Source: Lysobacter spongiicola DSM 21749 (lineage in GTDB: Bacteria; Pseudomonadota; Gammaproteobacteria; Xanthomonadales; Xanthomonadaceae). From it: a stretch of DNA of 64,000 nt. This document shows, in pieces, positions 41,027-49,636 of this stretch. The notes under the pieces were generated by a model, which saw nothing but the letters and a program-made list of their open reading frames with translations, ran no database searches and was not told where the DNA came from. The position numbers were made by a program, and so were the translations under genes. Position 1 is the stretch's first letter, and the number at the start of each line of letters is the position of its first letter. The DNA is taken from the NCBI RefSeq assembly GCF_900167055.1, contig NZ_FUXP01000001.1:434001-498000 (forward strand), read 5' to 3'.

Positions 41027-42826
41027 TCAGCGCGGCATCGCGAGATGCCGCCGCTCAAGCGCCGCACCCGCCCCGCGTGGCACGGTTTCGATCACTGCAT
41101 CGCCTGGCATCGGTGCCCCCTCCTGCAGGTGGGCCCAGGTGCGATCCAGTGCCTCGTAGACATACGGCAGCAGCGGCAGGTAGTGCGCACCGTAGGCCGG
41201 CAGCCCGAGGAAGGCGTCGAAGTGCTGCGCATTGCGCACCTGCCAGTACCGGACGTCGGCTCCGGCCGCCCGGGCCGCGGAAACATATGGGGCGCTGGTG
41301 AACGCCGCGGGTATCAACCCGTCATCGAGCCCGTGGATCACAGTGACCGGCGCCCCGGTGCGCGGTGACGTAGCGCGGGCGGCGGCGATGCCTTCCCGCA
41401 CCCGCCGCGCTTCAGCGGAATCCCCCTCCCACATGGTGCGCAGGCACTGCAGGCCAGCCAGCGGACGTGCGAGATCGCCCTCCGCCGCGATGATGCCCAC
41501 GCCTGCGCCGGGCGGGATACCACTGCCTTCGGCCGCCCATGCCGCCCGCTCCGCCGCCGTTGCCGCGCGCGGCGTGCCATCGGCACCCTGCACTGCGAAA
41601 TGGAAGCCACATGGGTGGTCTTCCGGCCCAAAGCGTCCATAGGCCGAGGCGTAGGTCACGGCCACCGCACGCCACAGGTCGAAACCGACGCTGATGGAGC
41701 CTGCGCGCAGCGCGGCATCGGTCCAGCCGCCTGCACGGAGCGTTTCGTAAGCCGACTGTTGCTGTGCCTCGAGCGTTTGTCCGGACACCAGCCCTGCCTC
41801 TGAAAGCGCGGCGCAGTGGGCGGGGACAGTGGGCATCGGCGGGATGCCCAGCACCGGCAGCGCACACGGCATCAACAGGGCGGCCTCCGTGGTGTAGTCG
41901 TAGAGTGGGCGCGCGCCGTCGACCTGCACGTTGGGTGCAGCGGCGACCACGGCGTCCAGCCAGTCACCCTCCAGTTCGGCCGCCCGCAGCACCGCGCCGC
42001 CGCCATTGGAGATGCCCACGGCGATCACGGTGGTGTTGTCCGGCCGGAACGGCTGCGCGTCCGGGAACGCCTCACCCAGTGCGTGCATCGCGAACCGCGC
42101 CGCCTGCTCCACGTGGCGGCCCCAGTCGGCTTCGGGGTTGTCCCCGGAATGCGAGTGTTTCACAGCGACGCCGCTGCCGGTGGCCGGGTGGGGCCGGAAC
42201 GCGAGTGCCGCGTCCGCTCCGCCGATCGTGCCGTCCAGCTGTACGCCCTGCCCTGCATCGAGATCGAAATAGTCGGTGCCGGCGCCCTTGTCGGTGTACG
42301 CCACCGCGCAGCCCTTCGGCAGTGCCCAGGGGCCTGCAACCGCGATACCGCCCAGCACCCCGCGCGAGCCGGAAGCCGGCGCCACCACGACGCAGCGCCG
42401 CTGCCGGTCGAAGTTGTCCGGGACCTGCACCAGCACCCGGTGCGGATGCGTGGCGCCGGGCACCGTGGCCAACGCCTGGTACTCGCGTCCGGGAACCGGT
42501 TCCACTGTGCCGTAAACGTCCGCATAGCCGCCGCCCGGGGCGAGGTCGGCGATGCCCCGCCAGTTGCTCCAGATCGCGCGTCGGCGGAGCTCCCCGGGCG
42601 TAGGCGCAACCGCATCGGCGAAAGCCGGCGGTGACATGGCGCGCAGGCCTTCGAGCCCGAGCCCGGCCGTCAGCAGGTCATCGGTTCCGCGATGCGTCGT
42701 GGCGCGGATCGGCTGAAAGGCCGATGCATCATCCATGGCCCGGTCCCGGGAGGGAGTGGTGGCGCAGCTGGCCAGCAGGGCAGTGGCTGCGAGCGCGGTC
42801 AGCGACATATGTAGTGGCATCTTCAT
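41027..42826 (-). CDS. D-(-)-3-hydroxybutyrate oligomer hydrolase, lipoprotein
   Basis: A 599-residue serine hydrolase of the 3HBOH family, which cleaves short 3-hydroxybutyrate oligomers, breakdown products of polyhydroxybutyrate (PHB), to monomer. The nucleophile is Ser273 in AVGISNGGGAVLRAAE; other family stretches are HSHSGDNPEADWGRHVEQAA and VIHGLDDGLIPAAFTSAPY. A lipobox (TALLASC, Cys21) predicts an outer-membrane or periplasmic lipoprotein, so the substrate probably comes from outside. It is divergent from a CrbR-like regulator across 87 bp. Assignment rests on motif recall, without alignment. Confidence 0.85.
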   Translation of the reverse strand: MKMPLHMSLTALAATALLASCATTPSRDRAMDDASAFQPIRATTHRGTDDLLTAGLGLEGLRAMSPPAFADAVAPTPGELRRRAIWSNWRGIADLAPGGGYADVYGTVEPVPGREYQALATVPGATHPHRVLVQVPDNFDRQRRCVVVAPASGSRGVLGGIAVAGPWALPKGCAVAYTDKGAGTDYFDLDAGQGVQLDGTIGGADAALAFRPHPATGSGVAVKHSHSGDNPEADWGRHVEQAARFAMHALGEAFPDAQPFRPDNTTVIAVGISNGGGAVLRAAELEGDWLDAVVAAAPNVQVDGARPLYDYTTEAALLMPCALPVLGIPPMPTVPAHCAALSEAGLVSGQTLEAQQQSAYETLRAGGWTDAALRAGSISVGFDLWRAVAVTYASAYGRFGPEDHPCGFHFAVQGADGTPRAATAAERAAWAAEGSGIPPGAGVGIIAAEGDLARPLAGLQCLRTMWEGDSAEARRVREGIAAARATSPRTGAPVTVIHGLDDGLIPAAFTSAPYVSAARAAGADVRYWQVRNAQHFDAFLGLPAYGAHYLPLLPYVYEALDRTWAHLQEGAPMPGDAVIETVPRGAGAALERRHLAMPR

Positions 42827-42862
42827 GCGTCGACCTTAGCAACCGGACGGCGCCCTGCCATC

Positions 42863-42875
42863 GTACCTTCGTACC
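42863..42875. promoter_or_regulatory. Shared motif GTACCTTCGTACC, candidate regulator site
   Basis: In the divergent spacer between the hydrolase and the response regulator gene. A near-copy (GTACCTTCGGACA, 11 of 13 identical) lies in the TonB receptor/permease spacer at 49563-49575. A binding site for the local CrbR-like regulator is an inference. Confidence 0.4.
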
Positions 42876-42913
42876 AGTCCGGCGGTGCCGGTGCTTGCTA
42901 CTCTGGCAGCCCG

Positions 42914-43578
42914 ATGCCGACCCTCCTGATCGCCGACGACCACCCCCTCTTCCGCGCCGCACTGCGCGGTGCGGCCGCCGATGCCGTGGCCGACCTGGTG
43001 GTACTGGAGGCGGACTCGCTTGATGGCGTGCTGTCGATCCTCGAATCCGAGACCGACATCGACCTGGTGCTGCTGGACCTGCACATGCCCGGCAACCATG
43101 GCCTGGCCGGACTGGCCGCGATCAGGGCCCAGCACCCGGGAGTCGCGGTGGTGGTGGTATCGGCCAACGACGATCCGCGCGTGGTGCGGCGGCACTCGAT
43201 CACGGTGCGGCCGGCTACCTGCCCAAGAGTTCGGGACTGGACGAACTGCGCGATGCGATCCGCGCCGTGCTGGCGTGCGAGCAATGGCTGCCGGCGACCC
43301 TGCGCGCGGCGGTGGCGCGCACCGAAAGCTCCTCCTCCGATGCCGACCTGGCTGCACGGCTGGCGAGCCTGTCGCCCCAGCAGTTCCGGGTACTGACCTT
43401 CGTCGCCCAGGGCCTGCTGAACAAGCAGATCGCCGACCGGCTGGACGTGCAGGAACGCACGGTGAAAGCGCACCTCTCGGCGATCTTCGAACGGCTCGGC
43501 GTACGCAACCGCACGCAGGCAGGCGTGATCCTGCGCGAGCTGGAGCTGAGCGATCCGGCGCGGCAGATGCAGGGCTGA
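42914..43578 (+). pseudogene. LuxR-type response regulator (CrbR/ErdR-like), split by a 1-base frameshift
   Basis: The receiver domain is read in one frame from 42914 (LLIADDHPLFRAAL, phosphoacceptor Asp55 in LLDLHMPG, VVVSANDDPRVVRR) and then breaks. From about 43192 the next frame continues it exactly (ALDHGAAGYLPKSSGLDELR), through to the LuxR helix-turn-helix (LSPQQFRVLTFVAQGLLNKQ, VQERTVKAHLSAIFERLGV) ending at 43578. One base is missing in GCGGCGG/CACTCG near 43187-43193. No slippery heptamer is present, so this is a mutation or a sequence error. Intact, it would be about 221 residues and the likely partner of the adjacent transporter-kinase. Confidence 0.87.
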
Positions 43579-43619
43579 TCCGAGCGAGCGTGTTCGCGCG
43601 GGATGTATGTGCAACTGAT

Positions 43620-43695
43620 GTAGGAGCGGCTTCAGCCGCGATCGGATTGTTGATCGGGCGTCCGATTCCATGATCGCGGCTGAAGCCGCTCCTAC
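43620..43695. repeat. REPIN 7
   Basis: A 76-bp pair of standard arms in the convergent spacer between the response regulator and the sensor kinase. Its right arm ends 3 bp into the region just beyond the kinase stop codon. No tail module. Confidence 0.92.
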
Positions 43696-46600
43696 AGATG
43701 CGACGGATCCTCCAGGGCCGTGGCGGCGGCCGCCACCGGCCGCACCTCGCTCGCTGCCAGCAGCCGGTCCAGGACGGACTTCAACGCCAACGGCTTGACC
43801 GGTTTGGACAGCAACGAGAATCCGGCCTCCATCACCGCCCGTCGCACCGCCTGGCCACCGTCCGCGCTCATCACCAGGGTCGGGCGCTGTCCATGGGCCG
43901 CGGCAAGCGATTCCGCAAGGGCCACGCCGGTGTCACCATCGTCCAGGTGGTAGTCGAACAACCAGAGAGCGGCCGGCATGCGACGCATCTGCGCATGGGC
44001 GGCTTCGCTGCCCGAGGCCATGGCGACGTCGCAGCCCCAACCGCGCAATACGCTGCCAAGGGCCGCCAGTGCCTGCGGATCGTTGTCCACCACCAGCACG
44101 GGTAGCCCCGGCAGGCCGCGCCCTCCCCTGCCGGCCGCACTCGCCACCGGCGCCGGTACGCGCGGTACCCGCACGGAAAAAACGGTGCCCCGACCCAGCG
44201 TGCTGCGTACCGTCAGCGGCGCCTCCAGCAGCTGTGCAATGCGGTCGGCGATCGACAGCCCCAGGCCCAGCCCTTCGCCCGGCGCATCATGCCCGCGACG
44301 GAATTCCTCGAAGATCGCCTCGCGCATGTGCTCGTCGATGCCCGGCCCGGTGTCATGGACCTCGACCGCCAGTCCGCTGCCGTCGCGGCGCACACCCAGC
44401 AACACCGTTCCGCGCGTGGTGTAGCGAACCGCGTTGGCCAGGAAGTTCTGCAGCACGCGTCGCAGCAACTGGGGATCGCTGTGTACCCAGGCCGAGCTCG
44501 CGACGGAGCGGAAACGCAGGCCCCGGGCCGCGGCAATGGCACCGAACTCCGAGCACAGCGGGTCCAGCACCTCGGCCAGCGGGAAATCCCGCTGCTGCGG
44601 CACCAGTCCGCCCGCCTCGAGCCGGGACATGTCGAGCAGGCCTGTAAGCAGGTCGCCGGTGGAGTCCAGCGCGCCGCTGACCTGCGACAGGATCTCGCGC
44701 TGGCGCGCGTCCAGTTGGCCGGACAGCGAATCGGTGAAGAGCTGGGCCGCGTGCAGGGGCTGCATCAGGTCGTGCCCGATCGCGGCGAGGAAGCGGCTCT
44801 TGGCGTCGTTGGCACGTTCCGCCTCGCGCTTGGCGATCTCCAGGTCGGTGGTGCGTTCCTCGACCCGCTGTTCAAGGGTCTCGTTGGCCAGCAGCAGTCC
44901 AGCCTCGGCACGACGGAATGCGGTGACATCGGTGAAGGTCGCCACGAAGCCGCCGCCCGGCATCGGATTGCCGCGGATCTCGATGATGCTGTCCTGGCCG
45001 CCCGCAGGGTCCGGCAACACCCGCTCGGTGAGGTGCGGAGTACCTGCGCGCATGAACGCCAGGCGCCTTTCAAGCGCGCGCTCGAGGTCGCCACGCGGCG
45101 GCACCTGCAGCAACGCCCATCGCGACAGGTCGGCGATCGGCCGCCCCACCTGGAGCAGGTCCGCCGGAAACCCGAACAGCTCGGCATAGCGGCGGTTCCA
45201 TGCCACCAGCCTGAGTTCGGCATCCACCACACTGATGCCCTGGCTCATGTTCTGCAGCGCTGCCTCCAGCACGCGCTGGTTGAAGCGCAGGTCGGCCGAC
45301 GCCTCGCCGACGATCGCCGCCACCGCGTCCAGGTCGCCCGCCTCGCGCCTGGCGGCATCCAGCAGGACCCGCGCGGAAGCCGAACCCAGCACGGCCGCAA
45401 GTTCGCGCTCGACCTGGGCTTCCACCCGGCCCGGCACTGCACCCGGACCTTCGATGCCATGCAGCAGTTGCGCCACCCGTTCCCGCGGCAGGAACCTCAG
45501 CCCCGCATCCCGCAGGGTCTGCGCGTCCAGACCGCGGATGGCCCGGCGCGGCGTGTCGCGCCGATGGATCGCCACCAGCACCGTTACAAGGGTACCGAGG
45601 AACAGGCTGGCACCGACCGCGCGTCCCAGCCGGCTCCATCCGGTCAGCCCGAACAGTCCCTCCGGCGACAGCCAGCGCCAGCCGAACGGCCCCTCGTGCA
45701 ACCAGGCCACCGGCACGCCACGCAGCTCGATCATCGTCGGTAGCAGCAGCACCCAGGCCCACGCGGCGAAGCCCACGGCCACGCCGGCCGTCGCGGCACG
45801 CGCCGGCGTCTGCGGCCGCCACACCGCGAAGGCCAAGGCCGGCGCCAGCGTAGCGAGCGCGGAGAATGACACCGCGCCGACGTCCGCCAGCGCCTCGCTG
45901 CCGGCAACGATGCGGCTGTAGCCCCAGGCCAGCAGCATGATCACCACGATCCCCGCCCGCCGCAGCGCCAGCACGCTGCCGCGCAGGTCGATACCGTCGT
46001 TGCGTGACCAGGCGCCGCGTAGCAGGCCCGGCGCGAACCAGTGGTTGCCGATCATCAGGCTCAGCGTCAGCGTGCTGACCACCACCATGCCGGTCGCCGC
46101 GCTCAGGCCGCCGAGGAACGCGAACAGCGCCAGCCCTTCACGCCCCTGCGACAGCGGCAACGCGAGCACGTACAGGTCCGAGGGCACGGTGTCGCCCAGC
46201 AGCGCCGCGCCCGCGGTCGCCAGTGGCAGTACCGGCAACGCGATCAGCACCAGGTACAGGGGAAACTGCCAGCGCGCCGTGCGGACGTCACGCTCGTCCC
46301 TGCACTCCACCACGCCGACGTGGAACTGGTGCGGCAGGATGAACATCGCCAGGGCGCCCAGCAGCACCAGCGGGATGAATCCCCCGGCCGCCGGGCCAGC
46401 TGGCACCCCGCTCGCCACGGCCGGTGCCGCAGCGAGGCTCGTGTCCAGCCCGAACCAGACGAAGCCGCCGATCGCCAGCATCGCCGCCAGCTTGAACACC
46501 GACTCGAAGGCCATCGCCAGCACCAGCCCGCGGTTGTGCTCGGTGGCGCTGGCCCTGCGGGTGCCAAAGAGCATTGCGAACACCGCCATGGCCAGCGCGA

Positions 46601-47090
46601 CGTACAGCGCACTGTCCTGCCAGGCAGGCACCGACCCGCCCTCCCCGGCCCGCGACGTCAGCATGGAGAAGCTCATCGCCACGGCCTTGAGCTGGAGCGC
46701 GATGTAGGGGATCAGGCCGAGCGCCGCCACCAGCGTGACCGTCGCCGCCAGCCATGCATCCTTGCCCAGCCGGGTCGCGATCAGGTCGGCTAGCGACGTC
46801 GCATTGGTCTCACGCGCGAGCCTGACCAGCTTGACCATGAAACCCACGGCTAGGGCGTAGAGCAGGATCGCGCCGAGGAAGGTGGGCGGCAGGGGCCAGC
46901 CGTAGCGGGCGGCCTGGGTGACGGTGCCGTAGAACGTCCACGAGGTGCAGTGCACGGCCAGCGAGAGGGCGTACACGTGACGCCAGTGCCGCGACCAGCC
47001 TGTCGGCCGGCGCTCGGCGAAAAGCGCGGCGCCGAACATCAGCCCGAGCCAGGCGAGGCTGGCCAGGGCGACGACTGTGAAGTTCAGCAT
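43692..47090 (-). CDS. Hybrid sensor histidine kinase with sodium/solute symporter domain (CrbS/MxtR-like)
   Basis: An 1132-residue membrane sensor. Residues 1 to about 500 form a multi-helix sodium:solute symporter-like domain (SLAWLGLMFGAALF, AVHCTSWTFYGTVTQAA). Then come a PAS domain (about 610-720, NMSQGISVVDAELRLVAWNRRYAELFG split over the segment), a histidine kinase with the phospho-His in FLAAIGHDLMQPLHAAQ (about residue 772), an ATPase domain (NFLANAVRYTT about 882, DTGPGID about 915) and a C-terminal receiver (LFDYHLDDGD, Asp about 1045). This layout matches CrbS/MxtR, which with CrbR/ErdR controls acetate and ethanol use. It converges on the broken regulator gene. Confidence 0.93.
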   Translation of the reverse strand: MLNFTVVALASLAWLGLMFGAALFAERRPTGWSRHWRHVYALSLAVHCTSWTFYGTVTQAARYGWPLPPTFLGAILLYALAVGFMVKLVRLARETNATSLADLIATRLGKDAWLAATVTLVAALGLIPYIALQLKAVAMSFSMLTSRAGEGGSVPAWQDSALYVALAMAVFAMLFGTRRASATEHNRGLVLAMAFESVFKLAAMLAIGGFVWFGLDTSLAAAPAVASGVPAGPAAGGFIPLVLLGALAMFILPHQFHVGVVECRDERDVRTARWQFPLYLVLIALPVLPLATAGAALLGDTVPSDLYVLALPLSQGREGLALFAFLGGLSAATGMVVVSTLTLSLMIGNHWFAPGLLRGAWSRNDGIDLRGSVLALRRAGIVVIMLLAWGYSRIVAGSEALADVGAVSFSALATLAPALAFAVWRPQTPARAATAGVAVGFAAWAWVLLLPTMIELRGVPVAWLHEGPFGWRWLSPEGLFGLTGWSRLGRAVGASLFLGTLVTVLVAIHRRDTPRRAIRGLDAQTLRDAGLRFLPRERVAQLLHGIEGPGAVPGRVEAQVERELAAVLGSASARVLLDAARREAGDLDAVAAIVGEASADLRFNQRVLEAALQNMSQGISVVDAELRLVAWNRRYAELFGFPADLLQVGRPIADLSRWALLQVPPRGDLERALERRLAFMRAGTPHLTERVLPDPAGGQDSIIEIRGNPMPGGGFVATFTDVTAFRRAEAGLLLANETLEQRVEERTTDLEIAKREAERANDAKSRFLAAIGHDLMQPLHAAQLFTDSLSGQLDARQREILSQVSGALDSTGDLLTGLLDMSRLEAGGLVPQQRDFPLAEVLDPLCSEFGAIAAARGLRFRSVASSAWVHSDPQLLRRVLQNFLANAVRYTTRGTVLLGVRRDGSGLAVEVHDTGPGIDEHMREAIFEEFRRGHDAPGEGLGLGLSIADRIAQLLEAPLTVRSTLGRGTVFSVRVPRVPAPVASAAGRGGRGLPGLPVLVVDNDPQALAALGSVLRGWGCDVAMASGSEAAHAQMRRMPAALWLFDYHLDDGDTGVALAESLAAAHGQRPTLVMSADGGQAVRRAVMEAGFSLLSKPVKPLALKSVLDRLLAASEVRPVAAAATALEDPSHL

Positions 47091-47172
47091 GGCCGGAGGA
47101 TAACGCGGCGCGAATAAATTGCGGCGGTGGGAGTCGCAGGCTCGCCACCGCCGCCAGACCGGGGGTCACCAG

Positions 47173-49458
47173 TCAGAAGTTGTACCGAACGCTCAGGTAG
47201 TAGTTGCGGGGCATGCCGTAGTACGCGGTCTGGATGTTGCCGACGCTGGAGAATTCCTGGCCGTCGGTCATGTACACCTCGTCGCCGAGGTTGCGCACGC
47301 CGGCGCGTACCTGCCAGTCGTAGGTCGGCGAGTCCCACACGCCGTACAGGCCGAACACGGTGTAGGCCTCCTGCATCAGGTTGGGACGGTTGTCGACCGA
47401 CAGCCAGGTATCGTCGCGGTGCGAGACGTCTCCACCCAGGGTCAGGCCACTGCCGCCGGCCAGGTAGAAGGTGTGCTGGAGCGCAACTCGTGCCGTCCAG
47501 TCCGGCGAGAAAGGCACGTGGTCGTGCAGGTTCGACAGGGCCGGGTCGAGTTGCACCCGCGGGTCGACGAACTCGTCATAGCGGGCGTCCATGTAGGACA
47601 GCTGGCCGGAAAGCCGGGTGCCCTCGCCCAGCAGCGCCGCACCCTCGAACTCGATCCCGCTGATCTTAAGCGCCGCTGCGTTGAGCACCGGGAACGAAAA
47701 GGTCGGCGTCGGCGAGTCGGGATTCACGACCTCCGACACCCGCGCCTGGAAGTCCTTGTACTCGCTGTGGAAAGCAGCGACGTTGCCCTGCAGCCGGCCT
47801 CCGTCGGAACGTGCCTTCAGGCCGGCCTCGTAGGTCCACACGAACTCCGGATCGAACTGGGCGCTGCGGGTCTCGGCGACGGAGTTGGCGCGGCCGTTGA
47901 AGCCGCCGGACTTGAAGCCCCGGTTGGCGGATACGTAACCCATGAAGTCGTCGCTGAAGGCCTTCTGCAGGCTCAGCGAAGGCGTCCAGGCGTCCCAGTT
48001 GGCCTCGCCCTCGAAGGCGACCGTCTCGTTGATCGCTTCGAACAGCGGCCCCCAGAAGGTGCTGGTGGTGCGCCAGTAGTCCTTCTTGTCCTTCGAATAG
48101 CGCAGGCCGGCCGCCAGCGTCCAGGTGGGGGCGAACTCCCACGTGACATGGGCGAACGCGGCCATGCTGGTGGTTTCGAGATCGTCGTCGATCGTGCGCA
48201 GGAAGGTGATCGGCGCGCCTGCGAAGGCGAACAGGTCGTCGGCGTAGGCCTCCTGGTAGGACGGCACCTTCTCGTTCATGTAGTACAGGCCGTAGATCGC
48301 CTGCAGGTTGCTGCCGTTGTCGTACTGCAGCTGGAATTCCTGGCTGGCCTGGGTCTGGTCGATCTCCACCAGCACGTCGCCCAGTTCCCATTCCGAGGCG
48401 TCGATGTCGATGAAGGAGCTGGTCTCCAGCGAGCGCACCGCGCTGATGCTCTTGAAGCGCCATTGGCTGTTGAGATCCCACTCCACGTTGAGGCTTGCGC
48501 CCTGGTGATTGAGCGACTGGCCCTGGCCGGGAGCGAAGGAGGTGCGGGTCTCGAAATCGTATTCGCTGCCGTCGGGCTGGTGCAGGACCACCGGCCCCAG
48601 CGCGAGGTCGGTGCGCACCAGCGGCGCGGTCGGCCGGCCCAGCGTCAGCGGCGCCTCCTGGTCCATGTAATCCAGCGACAGCGTGGCAGTGACCGCGTCG
48701 GTCGGGCGGAAGGCCAGCTTGGCACGCAGGACACCGGTCTCCTCGCCGTTGTAATCCTCGCCGGTGGTGGGGTCCTCCACGTAGCCGTCGCTCTGCAGCC
48801 ATGCGCCCGACAGGCTCATCGCGAAGCGGTCACTGACCGGCATGCCGACGTACCAGCGGCCTTCCATGCGGCCGAAGTTGCCCGCCGTCAGCTCGACCGC
48901 GCCATTGGGATCGTCGAACGGGTTGCGGGTGGTGATCTTGATCGCGCCGCCGGTGGAGTTCTTGCCGTACAGGGTGCCCTGCGGTCCGCGCAGCACTTCG
49001 ACCTGCTGCACGTCGAACAACGAGAACAGCGCACCGTTGATCCGCGAGTAGTAGACATCGTCCACATACATGCCGACGCCCGGATCGAAGGTCTGCAACG
49101 CGTCGGGCTGGCCGATGCCGCGGATGAAGACGTTCACCGAGTTGGAGGACCCGCGGCCCTGCACGATGTTCATGTTGGGCACGGCGCCCTGCAGGCCGTC
49201 GACGTTGCTGGCCTGCAGGTTCTGCAGGTCATCCTCGCTGAAGGCGCTGACCGCGACCGGAACATCCTGGATGGATTCGACCCGGCGCCGCGCCGTGACC
49301 TCGACCTTGTCCAGCGACACCGCCTGCCGATCCGCAACGTCCTGTTGCCCGGCAGGCTGGCCGCCGGATGTCGTCGACTGGATGGCATCGTCCTGCGCCC
49401 AGGCAACGGGCGCGAGCAATGCGCACATGATGGCGACGCTCAACTGCTTGCGGTACAT
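47173..49458 (-). CDS. TonB-dependent receptor
   Basis: A 761-residue outer-membrane, TonB-energised importer. It has a signal peptide (LSVAIMCALLAPVAWAQ), a TonB-box-like segment (LDKVEVTARRR), a plug domain (VNVFIRGIGQPDALQTFDPG, LFDVQQVEVLRGPQGTLYG) and a 22-strand barrel ending in the aromatic YLSVRYNF. It is of the FyuA/CirA-like class common in xanthomonads. The start at 49458 begins the signal peptide. It is divergent from a GntP permease gene. 3-Hydroxybutyrate oligomers as ligand are an inference from the neighbours. Confidence 0.93.
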   Translation of the reverse strand: MYRKQLSVAIMCALLAPVAWAQDDAIQSTTSGGQPAGQQDVADRQAVSLDKVEVTARRRVESIQDVPVAVSAFSEDDLQNLQASNVDGLQGAVPNMNIVQGRGSSNSVNVFIRGIGQPDALQTFDPGVGMYVDDVYYSRINGALFSLFDVQQVEVLRGPQGTLYGKNSTGGAIKITTRNPFDDPNGAVELTAGNFGRMEGRWYVGMPVSDRFAMSLSGAWLQSDGYVEDPTTGEDYNGEETGVLRAKLAFRPTDAVTATLSLDYMDQEAPLTLGRPTAPLVRTDLALGPVVLHQPDGSEYDFETRTSFAPGQGQSLNHQGASLNVEWDLNSQWRFKSISAVRSLETSSFIDIDASEWELGDVLVEIDQTQASQEFQLQYDNGSNLQAIYGLYYMNEKVPSYQEAYADDLFAFAGAPITFLRTIDDDLETTSMAAFAHVTWEFAPTWTLAAGLRYSKDKKDYWRTTSTFWGPLFEAINETVAFEGEANWDAWTPSLSLQKAFSDDFMGYVSANRGFKSGGFNGRANSVAETRSAQFDPEFVWTYEAGLKARSDGGRLQGNVAAFHSEYKDFQARVSEVVNPDSPTPTFSFPVLNAAALKISGIEFEGAALLGEGTRLSGQLSYMDARYDEFVDPRVQLDPALSNLHDHVPFSPDWTARVALQHTFYLAGGSGLTLGGDVSHRDDTWLSVDNRPNLMQEAYTVFGLYGVWDSPTYDWQVRAGVRNLGDEVYMTDGQEFSSVGNIQTAYYGMPRNYYLSVRYNF

Positions 49459-49562
49459 GCGGTGACTCCCCTGGTCTGTTTCCGGATTGCAGGCGGGACC
49501 ATGGCGACATGGGCGGCCCTTCATGGCGCACAGACTAGGGGGGCCGCCCTCCCCCCGCCGCT

Positions 49563-49575
49563 GTACCTTCGGACA
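49563..49575. promoter_or_regulatory. Shared motif GTACCTTCGGACA, second copy
   Basis: In the 178-bp spacer between the TonB receptor and permease genes. It matches 42863-42875 at 11 of 13 positions. A possible minus-strand -10 (TAGTCT, 49537-49532) for the receptor gene lies about 30 bp away, a spacing suited to an activator site. Confidence 0.4.
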
Positions 49576-49636
49576 ATGCCCCCGCCGGCCGCGCACCCCG
49601 AGACTTCCACGCCATCGATGCGTGCAGGAGTGGGGG

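Noticed and set aside
43180-43200. Programmed ribosomal frameshifting in the response regulator gene
   Set aside because: There is no slippery heptamer, stimulatory hairpin or internal Shine-Dalgarno sequence, and response regulators are not known to use it. A deletion or sequence error is simpler.
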